A DNA stretch of 64,000 nucleotides from Peptoniphilus_A genitalis (GTDB lineage: Bacteria; Bacillota; Clostridia; Tissierellales; Peptoniphilaceae). The stretch is taken from NCBI RefSeq assembly GCF_949769225.1, contig NZ_CATKPB010000001.1; one strand, given 5' to 3'. The position numbers and the translations under genes were made by a program. The notes under the pieces are model-generated. The model saw only the letters and a program-made list of their open reading frames with translations. It was not told the DNA's origin and searched no databases. Positions 1-8,553 of this stretch are shown piece after piece. Position 1 is the stretch's first letter. Each line of letters starts with the position of its first letter.

Positions 1-336
1 TGCTGCAATAGTTCCCATATTTGCATTGGTCTCAGATGTGGAAAAGGCCATGGCCATTGCCCTAACTAGAAACTTGCTAGTTAAAGGGTCTTTTTCCTTT
101 TGATAGTCGTTCATCATTTTTGCAAAACCGTCTATCATTTTATATTCAGTTTCAAAGGATTTTTCTAGTGTTTCTTGAGAAGATCCCTTCATAACCTCCA
201 GGATTTCCCTTATCTTATTCTTCATCTCTTCTTCAGTCATCTTAAGGGCCTTTGTTTCTCCCTGAAGGACCAAGTCATAGATGTGAATATTATCCTTATC
301 ACAAGCTTCAATAACTTCTTTAGCTGTATTTAACAT
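1..336 (-). CDS. sdaAA: L-serine dehydratase, iron-sulfur-dependent, alpha subunit (5' part, cut by window edge)
   Basis: Minus-strand reading frame open from ATG at 336 to the window edge, beginning MLNTAKEVIEAC and running 112 residues without a stop. The start abuts the stop of the sdaAB gene (337), so the two are cotranscribed, beta subunit first. Known role of the family: the alpha subunit carries the 4Fe-4S cluster and, with the beta subunit, deaminates L-serine to pyruvate and ammonia in the cytoplasm. Only the N-terminal third is here, so the cluster cysteines lie outside. Identification rests on the N-terminal sequence plus pairing with a clear beta subunit. The GGAGG-like sequence just upstream lies in the end of sdaAB. 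Confidence 0.85.
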   Translation of the reverse strand, partial: MLNTAKEVIEACDKDNIHIYDLVLQGETKALKMTEEEMKNKIREILEVMKGSSQETLEKSFETEYKMIDGFAKMMNDYQKEKDPLTSKFLVRAMAMAFSTSETNANMGTIAA

Positions 337-1005
337 TTAAACCTCCACATATTTTGATGTAATATATCTGGAATTATTTAACAATTTATTTAGCACACTC
401 TCACTTGCGCCTTCATCAAGTTCAACTGTAAGAGTTACTATATTTGTAAGCTCGTCCTTACTTGTATTTATAGATTCAATATTGTAGGACTCCTTAGCAA
501 GTATAGTCGATACATCTGCTATAACACCCTTTTGTTCAGGGTATTGGAATAAGAGTGTAGGGAACTTGCCGTCGTAATCAACTTGGATTCCATTGATGTC
601 AACAATTTTCATATTTCCCCCACCAATTGAGGATCCGATTACATATTCGCTGTCTCTGTCTTTATAATTAAATTTAATCTTTACTGTGTTTGGATGATAG
701 TTTTCGCCAAGATTCATTGGTATGAAGGAGTATTTTATTCCTCTCTCATCTGCAATTTCATAAGCATTTCTTATAGAACTGTCATAGGTTTTAAAACCCA
801 TAATGCCTCCTAGAAGTGCCCTATCTGTTCCATGGCCCTTGTAGGTAAAAGCAAAGGAACCGTGAAGATAAAACTCAACGCTTTCATAATCATCTGGACA
901 AATTTTGGCTGCTAATCTAGCGATCTTGCAAGCGCCTGCAGTATGAGATGATGATGGACCAACCATTATTGGTCCAAGAATTTCAAACGGACTATACTCT
1001 TTCAT
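337..1005 (-). CDS. sdaAB: L-serine dehydratase, iron-sulfur-dependent, beta subunit
   Basis: 222 residues, the usual length for the split-type beta subunit. Residues 5-25 contain the family signature around GPSSSHTAGA (16-25), which contributes to substrate and cluster handling. The C-terminal third (about 150-220) looks like an ACT domain, a small amino-acid-sensing fold (LLFQYPEQKGVIADV onwards). A strong AGGAG precedes the ATG at 1005. The gene is first in the sdaAB-sdaAA operon and is divergent from the AbgT transporter. With the alpha subunit it converts serine to pyruvate plus ammonia, a typical energy-yielding step in amino-acid-fermenting anaerobes. Confidence 0.93.
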   Translation of the reverse strand: MKEYSPFEILGPIMVGPSSSHTAGACKIARLAAKICPDDYESVEFYLHGSFAFTYKGHGTDRALLGGIMGFKTYDSSIRNAYEIADERGIKYSFIPMNLGENYHPNTVKIKFNYKDRDSEYVIGSSIGGGNMKIVDINGIQVDYDGKFPTLLFQYPEQKGVIADVSTILAKESYNIESINTSKDELTNIVTLTVELDEGASESVLNKLLNNSRYITSKYVEV

Positions 1006-1032
1006 TGGACTCCTCCTTATTTCTTAGACCTT

Positions 1033-1061
1033 ATTTTAGCATAATAAACTTAATTTGTGAA
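1033..1061 (-). promoter_or_regulatory. promoter of sdaAB-sdaAA
   Basis: On the minus strand TTCACA (1061-1056), a 17-nt spacer and TAAAAT (1038-1033) preceded by TGc, an extended -10 element. The predicted start lies about 20 nt upstream of the sdaAB ribosome binding site. Seen in sequence, not tested. Confidence 0.6.
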
Positions 1062-1130
1062 ATGAAATTACACTTGAAGACTGGATAATTAACTTATTTT
1101 TCTTTACTTGTTCTTTAAAAAATTTAAGCA

Positions 1131-1159
1131 TTCACTTCAATCTATTAACGTAATATAAT
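1131..1159 (+). promoter_or_regulatory. possible promoter of the AbgT-type transporter
   Basis: TTCACT (1131-1136), 17-nt spacer, TATAAT (1154-1159). The -35 is weak. It would give a leader of roughly 85 nt before the ATG at 1253. A second TTGCAA/TATAGT-like pair at 1185-1211 is an alternative. Confidence 0.4.
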
Positions 1160-1252
1160 ACTTTGCGGTAAAGTCAAATATTCCTTGCAAGTATATCATA
1201 GATAATATAGTATTAAATTATGAGGATATTATTTTCATTAAAGGAGGAATTT

Positions 1253-2830
1253 ATGAAAGAACAAAACAAAAAAGTCAAAGATCAAAATGACGTTGGCGGC
1301 TTCCTGAAGGCTGTAGAAAGAATTGGTAACGGATTACCACATCCTGCCATGATTTTTGCTATACTTAGTGCAATCGTAATCATTATATCTTACTTCGCTG
1401 CAAAAGCAGGACTAAGTGTAACATACTTTGATGCCAAGGCCGGAGAAGAAGTTACTAAGGAAGCAGTTTCTCTACTTAACTGGGAGGGTCTAGCTTACAT
1501 CTTTAACTCTGCAACAGAAAACTTCACAAGTTTTGCTCCATTGGGAACAGTACTTGTAGCTATGCTTGGTGTTGGTGTTGCTGAAAACAGTGGTCTTTTT
1601 AATGCAACTTTAAAAAAACTTCTATCTAATGTAAACCCTACACTTCTATCAGCTACAGTTGTTTTCGCTGGTGTAATGTCAAATATTGCATCTGATGCTG
1701 GTTATCTTGTAGTAGTACCACTAGGAGCACTTATATTTGCAAACGCAGGTCGTCATCCACTTGCTGGTATAGCAGCTGCCTTTGCAGGAGTTAGTGGTGG
1801 TTTCTCTGCAAACTTACTACTTGGTACAACTGACCCATTACTTACAAATATCACAAACGAAGCTTTAAAAGCTGGTGGTATTGACATGACTCTTGCCGCT
1901 ACTTGTAACTGGTACTTCCTATTTGTATCAACTTTCTTAATCACAATAATTGGTACTTTTGTAACTAATAGAATAGTTGAAAAGAACTTAGGAGAATATC
2001 ACGGATCTTACAAGGCTGACGAAAGTCCACTAACAGATGTGGAAAAGAAGGGTCTTAGAAATGCTCTTATAGCTGTAATAATCTTTGTTGTAGTTATGGC
2101 ATTCTTAATGTTCCCAGCAAATGCTCCATTTAGAGCTCTAGAAGATGGAAAAGATATTAAGACTCTTAAATTTTTCTTAGGTCACGGACTTATCCCTGCA
2201 ATGCTACTATTATTTATGATCCCTGGTATTGCTTATGGTAAAACTGTTGGAACTATTAAAAATTCACACGACCTTGTTGACGCAATGACAAAGGCAATGA
2301 AGGGCATGGGCGGATACCTTGTTCTTGCATTCTTTGCAGCGCAATTTGTAAAATACTTCAATCAAACAAACCTTGGTCTTATCCTTGCAAAAAACGGGGC
2401 AGACTTCTTAGAATCAATTGGACTAAAGGGACTACCACTTCTAATAATGTTCATCTTGCTATCAGCCTTCCTTAACCTATTCATGGGATCAGCTTCAGCA
2501 AAATGGGCAATCATGGCTCCAATCTTTGTACCAATGATGTACAACCTTGGACTTTCACCTGCACTTACACAAGTTGCATACAGAATTGGTGACTCTTCAA
2601 CAAACATCATCACACCACTTATGTCTTACTTCGCAATGATCGTTGTATTCATGCAAAAGTATGACGAAGATTCTGGACTTGGAACTCTTACATCAATGAT
2701 GCTTCCATACTCTATGTTCTTCCTAGTTGGATGGACAGTCCTAATGATAGTTTGGTATCTAATTGGAATCCCTGTTGGACCTGAAGCACCACTTCACGTT
2801 CAAGATATGGTTTCAATGTTATTTATCTAA
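1253..2830 (+). CDS. AbgT family transporter (p-aminobenzoyl-glutamate/dipeptide type)
   Basis: 525 residues from ATG 1253, chosen because AAGGAGG ends 5 nt before it; an in-frame ATG at 1220 has no ribosome binding site. The protein is strongly hydrophobic with about 12 membrane segments. It carries AbgT-family stretches such as GVAENSGLF, ASDAGYLVVVP (near residue 140-160) and GDSSTNIITPL (about residue 440). Family members import p-aminobenzoyl-glutamate (AbgT) or export sulfonamides (YdaH/MtrF), so substrate and direction cannot be read from sequence. It stands alone between a divergent sda promoter and its own terminator. Peptide- or folate-breakdown uptake is one guess given the amino-acid-based metabolism. 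Confidence 0.85.
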   Translation: MKEQNKKVKDQNDVGGFLKAVERIGNGLPHPAMIFAILSAIVIIISYFAAKAGLSVTYFDAKAGEEVTKEAVSLLNWEGLAYIFNSATENFTSFAPLGTVLVAMLGVGVAENSGLFNATLKKLLSNVNPTLLSATVVFAGVMSNIASDAGYLVVVPLGALIFANAGRHPLAGIAAAFAGVSGGFSANLLLGTTDPLLTNITNEALKAGGIDMTLAATCNWYFLFVSTFLITIIGTFVTNRIVEKNLGEYHGSYKADESPLTDVEKKGLRNALIAVIIFVVVMAFLMFPANAPFRALEDGKDIKTLKFFLGHGLIPAMLLLFMIPGIAYGKTVGTIKNSHDLVDAMTKAMKGMGGYLVLAFFAAQFVKYFNQTNLGLILAKNGADFLESIGLKGLPLLIMFILLSAFLNLFMGSASAKWAIMAPIFVPMMYNLGLSPALTQVAYRIGDSSTNIITPLMSYFAMIVVFMQKYDEDSGLGTLTSMMLPYSMFFLVGWTVLMIVWYLIGIPVGPEAPLHVQDMVSMLFI

Positions 2831-2851
2831 AAAAAATATTCTCAAATAATA

Positions 2852-2882
2852 AACCCGGTGGATCTTCCATCGGGTATTTTTT
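2852..2882 (+). terminator. intrinsic terminator after AbgT gene
   Basis: ACCCGGTGG / CCATCGGGT stem with a TCTT-type loop followed by a T-rich tail. Confidence 0.85.
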
Positions 2883-2962
2883 ATGATATAAATTTTAATT
2901 TTCAAATCACAAATCTTTATTTTTTGTTAAAATAATACTATCTTAATTGAAAGGGATTTATG

Positions 2963-3310
2963 ATGGATTTTTTAAAAAATAAAGACTTACACATCTTATA
3001 TCTATTCGTCTTTATAGTACTTTCCTTTGCAAACTATTTTTATCCAATAAATAAAATAGCCGTCTTGATATATAGTGTTTTAAGCTTAGTTATTTTAAGC
3101 TTTTTTGAAAAAATTTATAGTTTTAAGTTTAGTAACCATATAAAATGTCTTGCTATAATTTATATTATTTTAGTTTTGCTAGAATTTTTTATAGGAGATT
3201 TTATTTCTCCAATGGCATCTGAATCACCACAAAATCATGTTTTTATTTTTCTTAGTTCCTTATCTATTTTAACTATTTATAAAATATTAAAATTTAAGAA
3301 GTATGAATGA
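2963..3310 (+). CDS. small hypothetical membrane protein
   Basis: About 115 residues. AAGGGA lies close upstream, and adjacent ATGs at 2960 and 2963 both fit; I use the second. About four hydrophobic segments span nearly the whole chain, with only a short charged N-terminus (DFLKNKD) and a lysine-rich C-terminus. I do not recognise the family. An extended -10 (TGtTAAAAT, 2935-2943) sits just upstream, so it is probably its own transcription unit. It ends in a terminator shared with the convergent radical SAM gene. Confidence 0.55.
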   Translation: MDFLKNKDLHILYLFVFIVLSFANYFYPINKIAVLIYSVLSLVILSFFEKIYSFKFSNHIKCLAIIYIILVLLEFFIGDFISPMASESPQNHVFIFLSSLSILTIYKILKFKKYE

Positions 3311-3311
3311 A

Positions 3312-3342
3312 AAAAGGCGCTGTTTATCTACAGCGTCTTTTT
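3312..3342. terminator. bidirectional terminator between convergent genes
   Basis: GCGCTG / CAGCGT stem (one GT pair) with A-run before and T-run after, so it can work on both strands. It overlaps the stop of the radical SAM gene. Confidence 0.8.
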
Positions 3343-4033
3343 TAGCCCACACCGAAGTCTGTTATTTCAAATAAAATATCAACTCTTGGATCATCTTCAA
3401 GATACCTATATTTTTCTACAAACCACTTAACAAGTTCATCGTCTCTTTTTATTTCTGTTGAGTTATTCATAAAAATATTTACTGTAGCGTGGGAGAAATT
3501 TTTTATAATTTCCATGTCGCGGTCAATCATTTCTCTTGTCTGACCCTTTATGCCCACCATGACACAGGGGGAGTCAAAATATTTTTGGACTTCCCTATAG
3601 TCTTTAAAGTCTGCACCCTTTCTAAGGACTCTTTCTCTAAAGTCATTGTCAAAAGTTTCTATTCCTGTCTTAAAAGTTATGGGAACTTTAAAAAAATCTC
3701 TTATCTCATCTAATCTATTTCTATAAATCCAGTGAGCTTCAAAAAATAATCTCTTTATATTTTTTTCTTCAACAACTTTTTTTATTGCCTCAAGACTTTT
3801 ATCTGTCAAATCAAAAACTGATGCAGAGTCAATGACTTCTAGGACTCCAAACTCTCCTGTTACATTTTTTAAAACTTCAAGATTTATCTCGTCTATCTTC
3901 TTATTATCTATCTCATTGTCATCTATATAATCACAAAAACTACACTTGCCCCACTTACATGGCCTTGCCTTTAAGAGGACAATTTCTCTTTTTGTCTTGT
4001 TAGTTATTTTTGAATACCTATTGATAAAATCAT
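3342..4033 (-). CDS. radical SAM protein with a damaged or non-canonical start
   Basis: The minus-strand frame is open from an in-frame TAA (4040-4038) to the stop at 3342. It encodes RYSKITNKTKREIVLLKARPC followed by KWGKCSFCDY. The three cysteines C-x4-C-x2-C form a radical-SAM-type 4Fe-4S ligand set, and the remainder is a TIM-barrel-like sequence (GIETFDNDFRERVL, VGIKGQTREMID). No ATG, GTG or TTG lies in this frame upstream of the cluster. The only ATG behind the AAGGAG (4033) is one frame off and stops after 9 codons. One extra base in the short T-run just after that ATG would restore a normal start (M-I-F-I-N-R-Y-S). A TTG at 3809 would omit the cluster and is unlikely. Substrate unknown. 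Confidence 0.7.
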
Positions 4034-4104
4034 CTCCTTAAGAAGTTCATCTCTCATGACATTTTAACACATATTTTTAATAAAAAATCTTCAAAGATAT
4101 AAAT

Positions 4105-4134
4105 GTTGACAGGTCAACAAGTATTAATTATACT
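4105..4134 (+). promoter_or_regulatory. promoter with overlapping perfect operator for the MarR gene
   Basis: TTGACA (4106-4111), 17-nt spacer, TATACT (4129-4134). The -35 lies inside a perfect inverted repeat GTTGAC-AG-GTCAAC (4105-4118), so a bound dimer would block RNA polymerase. Autoregulation by the MarR protein encoded next is inferred. Confidence 0.75.
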
Positions 4135-4163
4135 TAAGCTTGCATTAAATTAGTGAGGTGCTT

Positions 4164-4607
4164 ATGCTAGATAAATTCAACTACTTTTCCAGTGAGGTCT
4201 TTAATATTGTAAAAAACTGGCAAAAGTTAGCAGGCCAAGTCATGAAGGACTTTGGCTTAAATGCAAGTCAGCTCATCTATATGCTGGCCCTCTACGACCA
4301 CGACAAACTTAACTCCCAGGAGCTTGTGAAGATAAGCGGCAAGGACAAGTCTGACGTGTCGAGAAACCTAAACCAAATGATAAGGTCTGGCATCGTAGAA
4401 AAAAAGTCTAACAAGAAGAATAACTACGGCGGCAGCTTTTATCTCACAGAAAAGGGAAGGCTTATAGGTTCCAAGATAAGTGAAAAGACCATGGAATACA
4501 TTGAGCTTGCAAACAAAAATATTTCAAGGGACAAGAAGGAAATCTTTTACGAGGTCCTAGGTGCCCTTTCAGAAAATATTGAGAACTTGACGGAAGAAAA
4601 ACTTTAA
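4164..4607 (+). CDS. MarR family transcriptional regulator
   Basis: 147 residues from ATG 4164, preceded by GTGAGGTG; a GTG at 4158 is the alternative. The middle has the winged-helix pattern of MarR proteins: an HTH around SQELVKISGKDKSDVSRNLNQM and a basic wing GIVEKKSNKKNNYGGSF, flanked by helices used for dimerisation. Cytoplasmic DNA-binding repressor by family. No transporter or enzyme target is adjacent in the same direction except the DegV gene 50 nt downstream, so the regulon is unknown. The upstream perfect palindrome over the promoter suggests it represses itself. Effector not predictable. Confidence 0.85.
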   Translation: MLDKFNYFSSEVFNIVKNWQKLAGQVMKDFGLNASQLIYMLALYDHDKLNSQELVKISGKDKSDVSRNLNQMIRSGIVEKKSNKKNNYGGSFYLTEKGRLIGSKISEKTMEYIELANKNISRDKKEIFYEVLGALSENIENLTEEKL

Positions 4608-4657
4608 TTTGATGAAATTCAAATTTATAAAATAGATTTATAATTGAGAGGAAATAT

Positions 4658-5500
4658 ATGGCAGTAAAAATAATTGTGGGATCAACTTGTGATGTGGAAG
4701 AAAATATTAAAAAGGACTTAATCGTAGTTCCCCTCCACGTTACCTTTGGAGATGAAGACTTCCTAGATTCAGTTGATATTACAAAGGACGAATTTTATGA
4801 AAGACTTGAGAAAAAGGAAGAATTTCCAATGACAAGTCAACCAACACCTGTGGCCTTTATGGATGTCTACAAGGAAATAATAGACAAGGGAGACGAGGCA
4901 GTTGTTATTGTCCTATCTTCAAAGTTATCCGGAACTTATCAAAGTGCCAAGCTTGCAAGCGAAGGCCTTGAAGATAAAATCTTTATAGTAGATAGTCTCA
5001 ATGTTTCCAACGCAGAAGGTGCTCTAGTTGAATATGCACTAAGACTTGTAAAAGAAGGTAAGTCTGCAAGAGAAATAAAAGAAATTCTTGATGAAGCTAA
5101 GAAGAAGCTAAGATTAGTTGTCTTAGTTGACACCCTAGAATACCTTGAAAGAGGTGGAAGAATTTCAAAGACTTCAGCCCTTCTTGGCAATCTCTTCTCT
5201 GTAAAGGTCCTACTTGCCATGAAGGATGGAGCAATTACATCAGTGGGCAAGGCCAAGGGAATAAAAAATGCCAACAATCTTTTCATTAGTGAAATAGAAA
5301 AGACTGGCTCCATTGACTTTGACATGCCAATCAAACTTGGCTACACAGGTCGTGACGGCAGCAAAATTGAAAAATACCTAAGAGAGACAAAGAGCCTTTG
5401 GGAAGATAAAATTTCTTCACCAGAGTTTATACAAATTGGTAGCGTTGTTGGGACACACACAGGTCCTGGCGCCCTCTTCTTGTCCTACTTCAGCAAATAA
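4658..5500 (+). CDS. DegV family fatty-acid-binding protein
   Basis: 280 residues, standard DegV length. It opens with the DegV start (KIIVGSTCDVEENI), has the MTSQPTP segment (about residue 59-65) that lines the lipid pocket, and the YLERGGRISKTSALLGNL signature (about 161-178). DegV proteins bind fatty acids; in Firmicutes, FakB proteins of this family present exogenous fatty acids to the kinase FakA for phospholipid synthesis. FakA is not in this window, so a FakB role is only inferred. The gene follows the MarR gene at 50 nt and ends in a terminator, so the two may be cotranscribed. Confidence 0.88.
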   Translation: MAVKIIVGSTCDVEENIKKDLIVVPLHVTFGDEDFLDSVDITKDEFYERLEKKEEFPMTSQPTPVAFMDVYKEIIDKGDEAVVIVLSSKLSGTYQSAKLASEGLEDKIFIVDSLNVSNAEGALVEYALRLVKEGKSAREIKEILDEAKKKLRLVVLVDTLEYLERGGRISKTSALLGNLFSVKVLLAMKDGAITSVGKAKGIKNANNLFISEIEKTGSIDFDMPIKLGYTGRDGSKIEKYLRETKSLWEDKISSPEFIQIGSVVGTHTGPGALFLSYFSK

Positions 5501-5512
5501 TTTTAACTTATA

Positions 5513-5541
5513 AAGTTCCTAATCTTTAGGAACTTTTTTAT
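5513..5541 (+). terminator. intrinsic terminator after degV
   Basis: Perfect AAGTTCCTAA / TTAGGAACTT stem, 3-nt loop, T-run. Confidence 0.9.
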
Positions 5542-5594
5542 TTTTCATGGGTGCACTCGTGAAAGTTAGAATTCTTTATCTAATTATAATTCTA

Positions 5595-5603
5595 TGGTAA
5601 AAT
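5595..5603 (+). promoter_or_regulatory. extended -10 promoter for yybS-gdpP-rplI-dnaB
   Basis: TGgTAAAAT just upstream of the ATAGGAG ribosome binding site; the -35 is poor. Confidence 0.45.
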
Positions 5604-5625
5604 AGGGTGGATAGGAGTTGATTTA

Positions 5626-6543
5626 TTGGAAAAAGAAACTGACTATAAGGGACTCATTAGACTCTTCACAAGGTCTATTTTCATCTCCATGATTGGAATG
5701 ATTTTTCCCTTTCTATATATTTTGTTTCCTTCTATGTATGTAGCTGAATCTGTGAAGGAAGGAATTATAAAAGTCATGGCAACACTTCTTGCCGTTGTAC
5801 TTTTAATTGCTGGTTTTATGGGACCAGTCCAAGCCATAGTTGTCTTTACAATTTTTGGTCCTTTCATATTAATTTTTCACTACATGATTACAACAAAAAG
5901 GTCTGTCTCCATGACTGTCTTGGCGACATCTTTAATATTTTTTACATCAATAATGGTTTTATTCTTTGCCTTTGGGATCAATAGCCAAGTCCTAAATTCA
6001 AAGGATACTATAAATTCCATTACAGAATTTTACAAAAACCTAGCAGGCGAAGATATTTTATCTTCAGGAACTATGGCGATTTTCACAGAGAATGTAGAAC
6101 TCTACTACAAGAAATTCTTGCAAATTCTTCCATCTGTCCTAATTATCACATCTATTGTGACTTCCTATGCTACTTATACGTGGGCTGGAAGAAGTCTTCT
6201 TGCAAGGGGGATTTTTATTATGCAACCGTCCTCTCTTGAATTCTTGAAGTTCCCAAGGGAAATTATAGCCTTGTCACTTGTGAGTCTCGCCATCTTTTCA
6301 CTAACTGGCGACTACTTTGGACCCACAGGTCAAGTCTTTATGATTAACCTAATGAACTTAGTCTTCTTTATGCTCTATGCTTCTGGCCTTGCTCTCGCCA
6401 AGTTTTACATGACAAGATTTGGAGTTAAGAGATTTTTACAATTTCTCTTAATAGGGCTTAGCTTTACTATATCAAGCCTACAGATTTTTTTAATAATCCT
6501 TGGTGGACTTGATCAAATTGTTAACTTTAGAAAAATTAAATAA
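5626..6543 (+). CDS. yybS: YybS family (DUF2232) membrane protein
   Basis: 305 residues from a TTG start (5626) placed 8 nt after ATAGGAG; no ATG fits better. About eight hydrophobic segments, cytosolic charged N-terminus (EKETDYKGL). Its position directly before gdpP, rplI and dnaB matches the conserved yybS-yybT-rplI-dnaC order of Bacillus relatives, which is the main ground for the name. Molecular function in the family is not established; linkage to c-di-AMP hydrolysis and replication genes is conserved. The stop lies 11 nt before the gdpP start, so the genes form one operon. Confidence 0.8.
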   Translation: MEKETDYKGLIRLFTRSIFISMIGMIFPFLYILFPSMYVAESVKEGIIKVMATLLAVVLLIAGFMGPVQAIVVFTIFGPFILIFHYMITTKRSVSMTVLATSLIFFTSIMVLFFAFGINSQVLNSKDTINSITEFYKNLAGEDILSSGTMAIFTENVELYYKKFLQILPSVLIITSIVTSYATYTWAGRSLLARGIFIMQPSSLEFLKFPREIIALSLVSLAIFSLTGDYFGPTGQVFMINLMNLVFFMLYASGLALAKFYMTRFGVKRFLQFLLIGLSFTISSLQIFLIILGGLDQIVNFRKIK

Positions 6544-6554
6544 GTGAGAATGCT

Positions 6555-8552
6555 ATGAAAAATAATTATAAACTTAAAGATTTTCTTCCATTTTTTATTT
6601 TTGGAATAATTCTTGTTGTGGCCTTAATCTTCACAAGACCAGTTCTTGGTCTTTTGGGAATCCTAGGCCTCGCCTATGTAGCCTTCTTGGCCTATAACAA
6701 GATAAATAGAAAAAATGAAGAAAATTTAAAAACGCTTGAAAACTTAAATGAAAGATTTGATTCTCTTACTAAGCAGGCAATCTTCGACATGCCCTTTCCC
6801 CTAGTTGTTACAGATGAAAAGGCAAAAATTCTCTGGTACAATACTCCCTTCATCAATCTTTTTAATGAAAGTAATGTCTTGGAGGGCGACCTAGAAAACC
6901 TGATTGGAGATATTGATATTGCAAATATTTTAAACTCTGAGGGTCAAAGAACTATACCTGTTGAAGTAAATAAAAGATTTTTTAACATCTATACCAACAT
7001 TGTTGAAAACAGGTCTGAAAAGGGAGATGGCAAGTCTGTCCTATTTTATCTAGTGGACAACACTGCCTACCAAAACTTAAAGGACAAGTACACAGATGAA
7101 TTTGCCATAGTGGCAAAGGTTGAAGTGGATAACTTTGATGAGGCAATATCTTCTGCCCCATCAGAAATTAGACCCCTTCTAATTGCAGAAATTGACTCAA
7201 CAATTTCCCAATACTTTGAAGAGTACGATGCCCTAGTAAGAAAATCTGACGAGGACTTATACCTTGTCGTTATGAACTTTAAGTCCCTAAGGGCAATTAA
7301 GGAAAAGAGATTTGACATCTTAGATGACCTAAGAGACCTCAACAAGGGGAACTCAATTCCAATTACACTTTCCATTGGTGTTTCTTCCTTTGGACTTAAC
7401 TTCAAAGATGCCTATATTGAATCTGACTCTTCTCTTGACTTGGCACTAGGTCGTGGTGGCGATCAAGCTGTAGTAAAAGTTGACGACAACTACGAGTTCT
7501 TTGGTGGAAAATCAAAGGCCATGGAAAAGAGAAATAAGGTTAAGGCAAGGGTAATTGGTGAAGCCCTAAAACAATTAATTGACAGGTCTGAAAATGTCTA
7601 CATCATGGGCCACAAAAACCCTGACATGGATGCCATTGGGGCAGCTATTGGATGTCTTCGTGCAACCTTAAATAGAAATAAGGAAGGCTTTATTGTCCTA
7701 GAAAAATCCAACCCATCAATTGACAATTTAATTGATAGGATGAAGGAAGAAGAAGCAGAAACTTACGAAAAACTTATTTCTAGGGAAACTGCACTAAGTA
7801 ATATTAAGCACTCTTCCCTTTTAATTTTAGTGGACAACCACAAGCCATCCTTTACAGAGTGTCCAGACCTCTTAGAAAAAACCAACCAAATTGTGGTTAT
7901 TGACCACCACAGAAGGGGGAAGGAATTTGTTGACAATCCAGTTCTCCAATATGTGGAACCCTACGCATCCTCAACTTGTGAACTTATAACTGAGATGCTA
8001 ACTTATATGTCTAACGACTTAAACCTAACTCACTTTGAGGCTGATGCCCTAATGAGTGGTATAGTTGTTGACACTAAGAACTTCTCCTTCCAAACTGGTG
8101 TAAGAACCTTTGAAGCAGCTTCCATCTTAAAGAGAGCTGGTGCAAATATGCTAAAGGTAAAGGCCCTCTTCCAAGACGACTTGGATACAATGGTTTATAG
8201 GGCAGAAGTAATTCACAACACTAAGATGATCCACGACAACATTGCCGTTTCAAGATTTGACAAGGAATCCAACAACTCGGTACTCGTTGCAGCACAAGCT
8301 GCTGATGCCCTACTTGATATCAATGGTATAGACGCATCCTTTGTTCTAACAATAAATGATGGCAAGGTCCATATATCAGGCAGGTCTCGTGGAGAAGTTG
8401 TATCAGTCCAACTTATACTAGAAAAAATTGGCGGAGGCGGCCACTTGAATATGGCTGGAGCCCAACTTGACACAACAGACTTAGACGAAGCTGAAAAGAT
8501 TTTAATAAATGCAATTGACGAATATTTAATTGATAATAAAAGCGAGGAATAA
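6555..8552 (+). CDS. gdpP: cyclic-di-AMP phosphodiesterase GdpP (DHH family)
   Basis: 665 residues, the typical GdpP length and layout. Two N-terminal membrane helices (about 10-50), a PAS-like region (about 70-165) and a degenerate GGDEF-like region (about 170-320) precede the catalytic domains. The DHH domain shows NPDMDAIGAA (about 355-364) and DHHRR (about 449), and the DHHA1 domain ends with a glycine-rich GGGGHLNMAG (about 625-634). Family role: hydrolyses c-di-AMP to pApA at the membrane, setting osmotic, potassium and cell-wall homeostasis. Downstream rplI begins right after its stop. All metal-binding aspartate/histidine motifs are present, so it should be active. Confidence 0.93.
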   Translation: MKNNYKLKDFLPFFIFGIILVVALIFTRPVLGLLGILGLAYVAFLAYNKINRKNEENLKTLENLNERFDSLTKQAIFDMPFPLVVTDEKAKILWYNTPFINLFNESNVLEGDLENLIGDIDIANILNSEGQRTIPVEVNKRFFNIYTNIVENRSEKGDGKSVLFYLVDNTAYQNLKDKYTDEFAIVAKVEVDNFDEAISSAPSEIRPLLIAEIDSTISQYFEEYDALVRKSDEDLYLVVMNFKSLRAIKEKRFDILDDLRDLNKGNSIPITLSIGVSSFGLNFKDAYIESDSSLDLALGRGGDQAVVKVDDNYEFFGGKSKAMEKRNKVKARVIGEALKQLIDRSENVYIMGHKNPDMDAIGAAIGCLRATLNRNKEGFIVLEKSNPSIDNLIDRMKEEEAETYEKLISRETALSNIKHSSLLILVDNHKPSFTECPDLLEKTNQIVVIDHHRRGKEFVDNPVLQYVEPYASSTCELITEMLTYMSNDLNLTHFEADALMSGIVVDTKNFSFQTGVRTFEAASILKRAGANMLKVKALFQDDLDTMVYRAEVIHNTKMIHDNIAVSRFDKESNNSVLVAAQAADALLDINGIDASFVLTINDGKVHISGRSRGEVVSVQLILEKIGGGGHLNMAGAQLDTTDLDEAEKILINAIDEYLIDNKSEE

Positions 8553-8553
8553 T

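Noticed and set aside
3342..3809. 155-residue protein starting at TTG 3809
   Set aside because: It would lose the C-x4-C-x2-C cluster that lies upstream in the same frame; the real gene extends to about 4033.
7067..7405. Minus-strand frame inside gdpP
   Set aside because: Shadow frame opposite a conserved gene.
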